Assembly (NCBI GenBank): GCA_013138975.1
Contig: WTBR01000006.1
Location: 62,001 to 126,000, forward strand
Source: Bacteroidales bacterium
GTDB taxonomy: Bacteria > Bacteroidota > Bacteroidia > Bacteroidales > UBA12077
Reading direction: 5' to 3'
DNA: 64,000 nt
Numbering within the stretch: position 1 is the first letter of the stretch; each line of letters starts with the position of its first letter. The notes under the pieces are model-generated. The model made no database searches. It was not told where the DNA came from and saw only the letters and a list, made by a program, of their open reading frames with translations. Of this stretch, positions 30,413-39,686 are shown piece by piece. Position numbers and translations under genes: made by a program.

Positions 30413-33400
30413 ATGGATTTTTTTAGTCTTACAACTTTATATAAAACTCTGGAAATATTTTATTCCGGAATTCTTGGAAATAGAATGGACGCTGGATTTG
30501 TTTCTGGTTTGAATAAGACACATAAATTATTTAGCAGTAAATCAAACCAATTTAAACCGTATATCACAGATTTGGCTTTTGTAACTCGCAATGCATTTCT
30601 ACACTCTTCTTATTATTATTGTCATATTTGCTTGAAAAATTTAAACATTGATAATAAAAATTATTTATCAATAACCAACCAAAATTTAATTGACGACATT
30701 GTTGAAATTCAAAAGTATATTTCAACTGAAATAAAAAATGCTACTATACCAAAGGATTGGAATTTAGAGGATTTAGCAATTGACTCATTTGAAACTATTG
30801 AAACAGATAAATCATCAGCAAAGAACTATCGAAAAGAGCTTGAAAACCAACTTATTAATGAACTTAAAAATTCAAATCTTAAAATTGATAAATTCAAGGA
30901 ATTTATTGCAAATGGTTGCTTCTACAATGGAAAAACAGTTTTTTGGATTGAATTGTATATTTGGCACCTAACTAAAGGCATTTCGGAAAACGAACATCTT
31001 AAAACATTACTTCAAAATCAATTGCTTGCAGATATTCCAAAATATTTTGGTGACATTAAAACAGATCAGCTTCAATTAACGATTAAGTTTGATGAAATTA
31101 TAGCGCAATTTGATGAGATTGCATCTAATACTTTTGAATATTTGGATAATATTGAAGTAGAATTTGCTGTCTTGCATAATGAAATAATTGAAGTAAAGGA
31201 AGTCGTAAGCCAAATCAATGAAAAAGTAGATAATATTCATGAAATAACAACTGGTAATAGTTCAAAAGCGGATGAGATAAAAGATGATTTAAAAATACTT
31301 ATAAGTAACGCTGTCTCACACTCAACAAAACCATTTTCAGAATATATACCAAACGAAGATGACGGTTTCTTCATAATCAACGATATTTTCTGGAATAAAA
31401 TTAAGGATGAAACGGATGTTAGCCGTTTGAAAAATTACTATTTACGAACAGATGCTCAAAAGACAAGATTGAGAGAGGTTGTAGCGCACAACTTTTATGT
31501 TATTGATGAATTAACAAACGAAAAGTTTGATACAAGCTTAAATGCTTGTTCGGATTTGTCGCTTATTAAAATTCTCTCAAAAGGAGGTGAAGGGAAATCA
31601 ACTTTTTTACATCATATAGCAAAACAATATCAGAATGATTATTTTGTAATATATATCCAAACAATAAAAGAGGGTGCTTTAGAGAAAATAAGGCAGACTA
31701 TTGAAAGTGAGATTAATAAAACAGAAAAGACATTCCCCGTTTTATTACTTATTGATGATGTATATGACAAAGCAGAAGTACTAATTGAAAATGCTGAATT
31801 AATAAGCTCTAAATTTAAAAAATATAAATTTATTTGTGTTATTGCCGAGCGCAATTTCAGGTATGATAGTATTATTAATTTCTCTGAATTTGAGAATATA
31901 TTTGACAACAATGCTATATTAAATTTTATAAAAACAAAATATGAAACAGAAGCTATTTTTGAAAAAGTTTTTGGATTGCTAAAAACAGAAAATCCTAATC
32001 TTGATATTAAAACAAAAGATGAAGCTAAAAGGATATTCTTAACCAATAAAAAAGGACAACGAAAAAGCATTACCGAACGTATATATGCCATAATAATAAA
32101 ATTAGCGAGAGAGAAAAAGATTAAATACCGTTTCGATTGGGCTGATTGGGATAATTATGTATCAAAAAGCCAGGAAAAAGCTTTAAAGCATTTGTATTTG
32201 ATGGTTGCCGCATTTTACCAGTTTGGTAATAGTATTACAACGAAATTTTGTGCCCAAAGCATGTTAATGAAAGACTGCACAGAAATAGAAATTACTGAAG
32301 CCATTGACGAAAATCCAAATAAACCAATATATCTTATTAATGATAATTTATACTTACGGCACGAAACTATTGCTGAGTGGTTTATCGAAGAAGAAGCAAA
32401 ACAAAATTCGGTAAAAAAAATTTATGAATATTTTTTTCAAAACATTAACGATGAATTTAGCAAAGACCTTTTCCTGTGGACATATAGAAATCGGGAATTT
32501 AAAAAATGTGAATATCTTAATGGTTTAATCAATAATGAGAACGTGGTTGAAATCTTGAACAACCACATACTCTTAAATCCTAATGCCTTAAAGGCTCGTG
32601 TAGAATTAGCCAAAGTCTATCAGCAATTAGGAAAACCCGAAGATTTAGAAAAAGCCATTAAATATTTGAAGGAATACATTGATCTTGATCCTAAAGGATT
32701 ACATCCACGCACTGAATTAGCCAAAGTCTATCAGCAAAATAATGACTATACAAAGGCGGAACAGATTTTATTAGAATTACTGGAGATAGATGAAAAAAAC
32801 TTACAGGCGCACACGGAATTAGCCAAAGTCTATCAGCAAAACAATGATTATACAAAGGCAGAACAGATTTTATTAGAAAGTCTGAAAATTGATAATAAGC
32901 AATTACATCCACGCACGGAATTAGCCAAAGTCTATCAGCAAAACAATGATTATACAAAGGCTGAACAAATTTTATTAGATTTACTGGAGATCGATAAAAA
33001 TAATCTACAGGCACGTACGGAATTAGCCAAAATCTATCAGCATTGGAAAAAGTATGAGAAAGCGGAACGGTATCTAAAGGAATACATCGAACTTGAATCC
33101 AAAGGATTACATCCACGCACGGAATTAGCCAAAATCTATCAGCATTGGAAAAAGTATGAGAAAGCCGAACAGATTTTATTAGAAATTACGGAGATTGATG
33201 AAAAATCAGTACATGCAAGGTCAGCTTTAGCTGAAATATATAATGAACAGGAACTATACTCCAAAACAGAAGAAATTCTAATTGAATGGTGTGAAATAGT
33301 ACCTGATGAACAAGTTCCAAAAATAGAATTAGCAAAATGTTACATTAATATAAAAAAATATACGGAAGCAGAAGAGCTTTTAAATAGAGTTATCGCACTC

Positions 33401-34933
33401 GAAAGTGATAACAAAAGCGCTTTTTACCAACTATTAAAACTTCATATTTCAAACAAAGAATATAATAAAGCAATAAAAACAGGAAAAGATATTTTAATAT
33501 TGGAACCCAATAGTGCTTATACAAAAACACAATTAGGACAGGTTTATCAAATAATTCAAAAATATGAAGAAGCAGAAGAGATTTTAATTTCGGCATTGGA
33601 GGATGAGCCTGATAATATATACACATCGTTAGAGTTAGGCAAAACCTATTCATTACTTGGGAAATACAGACTTGCAGAAAGCAAATATTTAGCTAACCTG
33701 AAAAAAGAACCAAATCACTTTGACAGTAAATTAGAACTTGGTAAAACATATGCTGAAAATAAAGATAATTTAATTAAAGCAGAAGAATTAATTACTGAGT
33801 GCTTAAATGAACAACCAGAAAATCCAGAAGCAAAATTGAATTTAGGCAAAATATATTTTGCTCAACGTCGTAATGTAGAGGCTATAAGTGTCTTAAGGTC
33901 AAGATTAGAACAAGATGAAGATGATTTATTATCAAGACTCGAATTAGGGCGGATTTACAGAACAATTAGAGAAAATAAAAAAGCTGAACAGATTTTATTG
34001 GAAATACTTACTCTTGACAGTACAAATAAATATGCAAGATTAGAATTAGCAAAAGTCTATCAGTTTTTACCATTAAATGGTTGTCCTCAATATGATAAAG
34101 CAATTTGTTATTTGAAGGGATATATTGAATTGGAACAAAATGACCCTCACCCAATTACTGAAATTGTCAGGATTTATTTAAGAAAAAATGATTTAGATAA
34201 TGCAGAGGGATATGCAAAAGAGGGTTTGAAAAAATTCCCGTATGATAAATATTTCCCTCAGCAATTAGCTGAAGTATATATAAAAAAAGGATTATATCGC
34301 AAGGCTAAAAATCAATTATCCAATTATTTAAAAAATCAAAATCAAATAAAAATACAAAAAATACAATATAATTATGCTGCATATCTCGAAGCTTGCTTTT
34401 ACTTAAAACAACATAACGAAGGCTTGTTATTTTTAGATGCTGACTATTCAAGTGCGGAAAAGATTGCATTGTCATCACCAATTATTGCAAACCAGTTTAA
34501 TCGTTTATTGCGTTTTTGTAATATTGAAAAAGCATGGGATTTTGCACATAAAGCAGCTAAAAAATATTGTAAAGATTATATACTTTTAGAGCTAGCTTTG
34601 ACCTACAAGTTTGCAGGGCATTCAAAGTCAGAACTTAAGTTAAAAGAAGCTATTGCTCTAAATCCTAAAAGACAATATTATAAAGATATTTTTGCAAATG
34701 CAAAACCTGAAAGTGTGAAATTTTTAGAGAAAAATTGCATTGGTAATATTGCTGGAATTAGTGAAAGAGATAAAACGGTTATTGTACAATCAAACAGTCA
34801 TGAATATGTTTTCCAAATAACTAATTACCGCTTGCAATCAACATTAGAAAAATTAAAAGTCGGCGATAAACTATACTTCGATTTATTGGAGAACGATAAG
34901 ATAATCAACTTAGAACCGTATTTTGAAAAATGA
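30413..34933 (+). CDS. Large STAND-like P-loop NTPase with TPR array; candidate defence/conflict sensor
   Basis: Walker A KGGEGKSTFL, Walker B VLLLIDDVYD, LRHETIAEWF-type motif after the NTPase module, then more than 15 TPR-like units, C-terminal beta-rich tail. Confidence 0.85.
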   Translation: MDFFSLTTLYKTLEIFYSGILGNRMDAGFVSGLNKTHKLFSSKSNQFKPYITDLAFVTRNAFLHSSYYYCHICLKNLNIDNKNYLSITNQNLIDDIVEIQKYISTEIKNATIPKDWNLEDLAIDSFETIETDKSSAKNYRKELENQLINELKNSNLKIDKFKEFIANGCFYNGKTVFWIELYIWHLTKGISENEHLKTLLQNQLLADIPKYFGDIKTDQLQLTIKFDEIIAQFDEIASNTFEYLDNIEVEFAVLHNEIIEVKEVVSQINEKVDNIHEITTGNSSKADEIKDDLKILISNAVSHSTKPFSEYIPNEDDGFFIINDIFWNKIKDETDVSRLKNYYLRTDAQKTRLREVVAHNFYVIDELTNEKFDTSLNACSDLSLIKILSKGGEGKSTFLHHIAKQYQNDYFVIYIQTIKEGALEKIRQTIESEINKTEKTFPVLLLIDDVYDKAEVLIENAELISSKFKKYKFICVIAERNFRYDSIINFSEFENIFDNNAILNFIKTKYETEAIFEKVFGLLKTENPNLDIKTKDEAKRIFLTNKKGQRKSITERIYAIIIKLAREKKIKYRFDWADWDNYVSKSQEKALKHLYLMVAAFYQFGNSITTKFCAQSMLMKDCTEIEITEAIDENPNKPIYLINDNLYLRHETIAEWFIEEEAKQNSVKKIYEYFFQNINDEFSKDLFLWTYRNREFKKCEYLNGLINNENVVEILNNHILLNPNALKARVELAKVYQQLGKPEDLEKAIKYLKEYIDLDPKGLHPRTELAKVYQQNNDYTKAEQILLELLEIDEKNLQAHTELAKVYQQNNDYTKAEQILLESLKIDNKQLHPRTELAKVYQQNNDYTKAEQILLDLLEIDKNNLQARTELAKIYQHWKKYEKAERYLKEYIELESKGLHPRTELAKIYQHWKKYEKAEQILLEITEIDEKSVHARSALAEIYNEQELYSKTEEILIEWCEIVPDEQVPKIELAKCYINIKKYTEAEELLNRVIALESDNKSAFYQLLKLHISNKEYNKAIKTGKDILILEPNSAYTKTQLGQVYQIIQKYEEAEEILISALEDEPDNIYTSLELGKTYSLLGKYRLAESKYLANLKKEPNHFDSKLELGKTYAENKDNLIKAEELITECLNEQPENPEAKLNLGKIYFAQRRNVEAISVLRSRLEQDEDDLLSRLELGRIYRTIRENKKAEQILLEILTLDSTNKYARLELAKVYQFLPLNGCPQYDKAICYLKGYIELEQNDPHPITEIVRIYLRKNDLDNAEGYAKEGLKKFPYDKYFPQQLAEVYIKKGLYRKAKNQLSNYLKNQNQIKIQKIQYNYAAYLEACFYLKQHNEGLLFLDADYSSAEKIALSSPIIANQFNRLLRFCNIEKAWDFAHKAAKKYCKDYILLELALTYKFAGHSKSELKLKEAIALNPKRQYYKDIFANAKPESVKFLEKNCIGNIAGISERDKTVIVQSNSHEYVFQITNYRLQSTLEKLKVGDKLYFDLLENDKIINLEPYFEK
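32600..33230 (+). repeat. In-frame near-identical 102-bp TPR repeats
   Basis: gaattagccaaagtctatcagca recurs at 32714, 32816, 32918, 33020, 33122 (102-bp spacing). Confidence 0.9.
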
Positions 34934-34955
34934 ATAATAAACTAAATCGTAGCGA

Positions 34956-34979
34956 GTCAGTAGTCTAATGCCTACTGAC
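34956..34979. other. Hairpin downstream of the STAND-TPR gene
   Basis: gtcagtag tctaatgc ctactgac; no clear T-tract. Confidence 0.45.
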
Positions 34980-35135
34980 CGAGTTCTCACACCCTAATTA
35001 TTCTCGTAATTGTGTGCGCATGCTGCGTACCTTTCGTTTGTTCTAAATGTCCCCCTGACATTTCTATCTCAGTCACATATACAGCGGTTCGTTAAGTTGT
35101 GGATAAAATTGATGATTTTAAATTTGCTATTTTCA

Positions 35136-36944
35136 TTATTGCAAAGGAAGCCTAACCTTATCATTAATACGAGTCACCGGATATCTTTTGTAAGATACTT
35201 CATTCCATTCAGTATTATAATAAATATAAGATAATTGAGCCCTGTGATTGTTGGCAAACTCAGAATCATCTTGTTTTTTCTTTTCAAATTCAGCCTTAAA
35301 ATAAGGATGTTCGTTTAAATAAATTAGAGCATTTGCTTCAAAACCATACGATGAGAAATATTCTCTTGTTTCAAGACATGGATCAAAAAAGTTCCATGCA
35401 AAAAAAGCATCAGGAGCTTTAGGTTCTAACATTTCCACAATATATCTGTTCGATGCTTGATTTACCTCAATAATGTAATCACCTTTATAATAGTTAATTT
35501 CTTGAACCTCCTTCTTAACTTCAACATTTCTATGTGCTCGATGGCCATTATTTTGCCATTGCTCGTCCTCAAAGTTTTCAATGTAGTAAACTTCAACACG
35601 TAAAGAAGTATCTTTTGCAAGTTGCCTCATTTCAATCTTATTCAATTTAAAACGTTCAATTACTTCGTTCCAGGCTTGAGGAATAACATAATATACAGGC
35701 TTTTTAATTGTTAAGATCGGATTATAGTAATCGTAAAATTTTATCTCTGTGGTGTAAGGTTTTGTTAAATCATAACCAAATCGTTCAACTCCTGTTACCG
35801 GGCTTTTGAAATAACCAGACTCATATCCTTTAAATTCAATGCGATCATAATTTGTTGTATCTAAAGTATATGTTAAGTTAAATTCTTCTTGCTCACTGAT
35901 AGCTTTATCAACTTGCTTCTTATTTTCAACAATTTCATTTGAATATTTGTCAGTGAAAATCAATAATTCACCTATAAAATCATAAGCCGACATAACCCTG
36001 TCGTAATATGTTTTATACATATGATTTTCAGTCATAAAACCTAAGCAATTAAATAGTTGCGTGTATCCCGATGAAAATTTAGCTGTTTGTACATAAGATA
36101 ATATTCCTTTTTTAGGAGACCGGTCATAAGAATTTCTGGGTGATTGATCATAAGGAATAACATACGGAATCAATTCATAGTTTCCCTTTTTCATATTTTC
36201 GTATAACTCAGGCAGCATAACATCTTTTAAAAAATTTCCATGAATTGGATGCATAGAATTATGTTGAGGTGCAATAAGCGTTTGTGTATATTGATGGTTA
36301 GATCCATTTGTGGTATGAGTATCAAGAAAAACATCCGGTTTCCATTCTTGGAAAATGCTTGTAAAAGCAACCGCATTCTTAGTGTCACATTTCACAAAAT
36401 CACGGTTTAAATCGAGGTTTTTAGCATTACCCCTAAACCCACTTTCTTTTGGGCTAAGATGACCCGTTCTGTGGTAATGACTTCTATTTAAAGCTCCACC
36501 AACATTGTAAACCGGAATAATACATAAAACAGTATTGTCTAAATTCACTTGCAAATTATTCTTATTCAATAAAATATCGTTGGCAAATTGCAAACTGGCA
36601 TCAATACCACATGGTTCTCCGGGATGAATACCATTATTAATTAACAATATGGTTTTTCCGTCTCGTTTAATTGATTCAGGATTAAAATCTTTACTTTTCG
36701 ATATAACAAATAAATGTAAAGGCTTCCCTGCATCAGTAACACCATATTCAAATAATTTAGCTTCTTTAAAGTTATTCGCAAGTTCCTGATACATTTCAAT
36801 TACTTGGTAATAGCTTGGGGTTTCATCATTTGAATAGTTAAGCCTAATAATATCTTCGTTTATAAGCTTAGTATTGCAAGAATTGAAAATAAATATCGCA
36901 GCTACTACTACAAATATCCTTACAGACTTTAAAATTGCTTTCAT
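35136..36944 (-). CDS. M14 family metallocarboxypeptidase, lipoprotein
   Basis: NGIHPGEPCGIDASLQFA (HxxE zinc motif), NLDLNRDFVK, DTHTTNGS. Confidence 0.92.
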   Translation of the reverse strand: MKAILKSVRIFVVVAAIFIFNSCNTKLINEDIIRLNYSNDETPSYYQVIEMYQELANNFKEAKLFEYGVTDAGKPLHLFVISKSKDFNPESIKRDGKTILLINNGIHPGEPCGIDASLQFANDILLNKNNLQVNLDNTVLCIIPVYNVGGALNRSHYHRTGHLSPKESGFRGNAKNLDLNRDFVKCDTKNAVAFTSIFQEWKPDVFLDTHTTNGSNHQYTQTLIAPQHNSMHPIHGNFLKDVMLPELYENMKKGNYELIPYVIPYDQSPRNSYDRSPKKGILSYVQTAKFSSGYTQLFNCLGFMTENHMYKTYYDRVMSAYDFIGELLIFTDKYSNEIVENKKQVDKAISEQEEFNLTYTLDTTNYDRIEFKGYESGYFKSPVTGVERFGYDLTKPYTTEIKFYDYYNPILTIKKPVYYVIPQAWNEVIERFKLNKIEMRQLAKDTSLRVEVYYIENFEDEQWQNNGHRAHRNVEVKKEVQEINYYKGDYIIEVNQASNRYIVEMLEPKAPDAFFAWNFFDPCLETREYFSSYGFEANALIYLNEHPYFKAEFEKKKQDDSEFANNHRAQLSYIYYNTEWNEVSYKRYPVTRINDKVRLPLQ

Positions 36945-37069
36945 ATTTTATTTTTTTGAGTATGGAGTGAATTTATTTTTAGATAATTTATTTAATAAAT
37001 GGTTTAAGTTTACTCTAAAAAAAACTAAATTGTGATATTCATTTGAAATTTATCTTAAAAGAAAAGAAA

Positions 37070-37372
37070 ATGAAAACAATTAAGTTATTAATTATTGTCT
37101 TTATAAGTTTGATATTTTTTTCGGCTTGTGCAAATAATGAAATTGTTGATGCTTGCCTTAAAGGTCAAACATATGGTTTCTGGGGTGGATTATGGCATGG
37201 AATTATTGCTCCCTTTGATTTGCTTGCCATGTTGTTTCGTGATGATGTAACGGTTTTTGCACAAAATAATAATGGTGCCTGGTATGCATTTGGCTTCATT
37301 CTTGGTAGTGGAGGATGGGGAATCTTAGGAAGTAAAGGAGCAAAAAGAAAAAAACGTAAAAGAAATTGTTAA
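37070..37372 (+). CDS. Small membrane lipoprotein-like hypothetical
   Basis: MKTIKLLIIVFISLIFFSACANNE lipobox; GGLWHGIIAPFDLLAMLF; GWGILGSKGAKRKKRKRNC. Confidence 0.7.
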   Translation: MKTIKLLIIVFISLIFFSACANNEIVDACLKGQTYGFWGGLWHGIIAPFDLLAMLFRDDVTVFAQNNNGAWYAFGFILGSGGWGILGSKGAKRKKRKRNC

Positions 37373-37387
37373 TTTAAAATTAAGATT

Positions 37388-38110
37388 ATGAAAAAAGTAG
37401 TTTTTATAATATTTGTCACAAGTTTAATTAGCATTCAGGCTAATGCTCAATTTTTTAAGGAATTGAAAAAGGCAGCCGAAAATGTAATTGAAGAAACTTC
37501 AAAAACCGGTTTTACAGAAGAGGAAGCTGGTAAAGCACTAAAAGAAGCACTTACAATTGGAATAAAAAAAGGAGTAGAACAACTTTCAAAAACGGATGGT
37601 TATCTTAAAGATCCCGAAATTAAAATTCCAATGCCAAAAGAAGCAAAGTCGGTAGAAGATAAACTTAGAAGACTAGGTCAGGATAAAGCTGTTGATAATG
37701 CAATTAAAGCAATGAACAGAGCGGCTGAAGATGCTGCAAATGGTGCTAAAGATATATTTGTTAAGGCGATAAAAGAATTAACATTAAAAGATGTACTGAA
37801 TATAGTAAATGGTGAAAATGATGCAGCAAGTCGTTATCTTGAGGATCATACTAGAATGCTGCTAGTGGAAAAATTTAAACCGGTAATAATAGTTTCGCTC
37901 GAAAAAGTGAATGCAACTAAATATTGGAATACCGTTTTTTCTAAGTACAACAAACTTCCCTTTGTAAAAAAGGTAAATCCTGATTTAGAAGATTATGTTA
38001 CGAATAAAGCTATTGATGGCTTATTTGTACAAATTGCAAAAGAAGAACTTGAGATTAGAAAGAACCCAGTGGCACGTGTAACGGATTTACTTAAGAAAGT
38101 ATTTGGTTAA
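37388..38110 (+). CDS. DUF4197 family protein
   Basis: TGFTEEEAGKALKEALTIGIKKGVEQLSKTDGYLKDPEIKIPMPKEAKSVEDKLRRLGQ. Confidence 0.88.
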   Translation: MKKVVFIIFVTSLISIQANAQFFKELKKAAENVIEETSKTGFTEEEAGKALKEALTIGIKKGVEQLSKTDGYLKDPEIKIPMPKEAKSVEDKLRRLGQDKAVDNAIKAMNRAAEDAANGAKDIFVKAIKELTLKDVLNIVNGENDAASRYLEDHTRMLLVEKFKPVIIVSLEKVNATKYWNTVFSKYNKLPFVKKVNPDLEDYVTNKAIDGLFVQIAKEELEIRKNPVARVTDLLKKVFG

Positions 38111-38131
38111 TAATTATTAATTTGAATAACA

Positions 38132-38884
38132 TCAACCTATTTCACCAATTTGAATTAGTTTTTGTTTGTCTAAAATTTTTATTTTCTTCTCGTGTACCTC
38201 AAGAATACCTTCTTTGTTAAATTTTGATAAGGTATTAATAACACTCTCTTTCGAATAGCCCAACATATTGGCTAATTCTTTCCGATTTATTGGAAGAATA
38301 AAAGTATCAGAGTTATAAATATCACTAAAATCTAAAAGTAGAATAGAAATCGACCCTTCAATGTTTTTATGAATAAAACGTGACATACGATGCACCAACT
38401 CTTTTGTTGTAGCCGACATATGTTTTATTATGTGATATGCAAATTCTCCGTTTTGACGGACAAATTTCTCAAATAAGTCAATGTCATATAAACTAATTGT
38501 AGTTTTTTCAAGAGCAATAGCCGAAAATTCAAAATTGTGGCTGGCAAAAGTGCAAATAAGTCCGACAAAAGATTGTGGAGCAACTATATTAACTGTTGAA
38601 GTATGATTATCAGTTACAACATCAAGTTTGGCAAGTCCTTTTTCAAGGAACAAGATATTGCTGGCAACAAAGCCTTTTTTTACAATGGTTTCGCCAGCTT
38701 CAAATTCAATTTCAATTTTATTATCAAAGAGTTCCTGTTTCTCATCATCAGTTAAAACTTCTAAACATTGTTTAGCTGTTGTTATATCTGGCTGTTTATT
38801 TACACCCTTCTTTCCAAATCCTTCTAGCATGGTATAAGTAGTTTGTTTTTGACAAGTAATTAAATTGTATTTTATATGATGCAA
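38132..38884 (-). CDS. Crp/Fnr family transcriptional regulator
   Basis: cNMP-binding fold (IEFEAGETIVKKGFVASNILFLEKGLAKL) plus HTH LPINRKELANMLGYSKESVINTLSKFNKEGILEV. Confidence 0.93.
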   Translation of the reverse strand: MHHIKYNLITCQKQTTYTMLEGFGKKGVNKQPDITTAKQCLEVLTDDEKQELFDNKIEIEFEAGETIVKKGFVASNILFLEKGLAKLDVVTDNHTSTVNIVAPQSFVGLICTFASHNFEFSAIALEKTTISLYDIDLFEKFVRQNGEFAYHIIKHMSATTKELVHRMSRFIHKNIEGSISILLLDFSDIYNSDTFILPINRKELANMLGYSKESVINTLSKFNKEGILEVHEKKIKILDKQKLIQIGEIG

Positions 38885-38887
38885 AAT

Positions 38888-38901
38888 TACATCATAATGT
38901 A
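38888..38901. promoter_or_regulatory. Candidate regulator-binding palindrome in the crp/fnr-osmC divergent region
   Basis: tacat-cata-atgta. Confidence 0.3.
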
Positions 38902-39011
38902 TAAATAATTCAATTATATAAGGTGTTATAAAACTATGTTAATTGTTTCACAGAAAAAAGACGAGTACTTACATTTGTTGTGAATTTAATAACAATAAAA
39001 ATTATATAGAT

Positions 39012-39461
39012 ATGGCAGATTTAAAATTTAGAGTTAAAGCTCATAGTGAAAATCCTACAAAAACTATCGTTAAAGCAAGAGGTTTTGAATTAGTAATTGA
39101 TGAGCCTACAGATCTAGGTGGAACCAATCAAGGAGCTAATCCAGTTGAGTTTGTTTTAGCAGCATATGCCGGATGTTTAAATGTTATGGCTCACGTTTGT
39201 GCAAAAGAATTAGGATTTGAATTAAAAGGCTTAAAAATTGATTTAGTTGGAAGCCTTAATCCTGCACGTTTATTTGGCCAGTCTTTTGAAGATCGTGCAG
39301 GTTATAAAGAAATCAAAGTGATGTTAAAACCTGCTTGTAATATTGATGAAACTACCATGAAAATATGGCTTGAAGCAATTCTTGATCGTTGCCCGGTTGG
39401 TGATAATCTTAAAAATACTACAGAAATAATTGTTGACGTAAAAGAACTAGTTGCTGCATAA
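39012..39461 (+). CDS. OsmC family protein (ORF track start at 38943; MADLKF start preferred)
   Basis: GANPVEFVLAAYAGCLNVMAHVCAKELG; LDRCPVGDNL. Confidence 0.93.
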   Translation: MADLKFRVKAHSENPTKTIVKARGFELVIDEPTDLGGTNQGANPVEFVLAAYAGCLNVMAHVCAKELGFELKGLKIDLVGSLNPARLFGQSFEDRAGYKEIKVMLKPACNIDETTMKIWLEAILDRCPVGDNLKNTTEIIVDVKELVAA

Positions 39462-39484
39462 AAAAATATTAATTAGTTATAGAT

Positions 39485-39516
39485 AAGGCTTGTATCACGT
39501 TGATACAAGCCTTTTT
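39485..39516 (+). terminator. Intrinsic terminator after osmC-like gene
   Basis: aaggcttgtatca cgt tgatacaagccttttt. Confidence 0.9.
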
Positions 39517-39686
39517 GCATATGATTCAATAGAAGAAGTTTTTTTTTAATTAAAAATCCTTAATTGAAATTTGTTTTATATTACTACAATATTTTATTTC
39601 ATATTATACATTGAAGCTTTTAAAATTCGTTATAAAATATTAGTTTCGAATAATTAATAAATAAGATAGAATTTAAAAAATAACAT

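Noticed and set aside
31639-32091. 150-aa minus-strand ORF
   Set aside because: Antisense within the STAND NTPase coding region; no plausible protein motif.
32691-33116. 141-aa minus-strand ORF
   Set aside because: Mirror of the near-identical TPR repeats of the STAND gene; an artefact of periodic coding sequence.
35010-35234. 74-aa plus-strand ORF
   Set aside because: Overlaps the 3' end of the M14 peptidase gene and non-coding repeat-like DNA; no recognisable motif.
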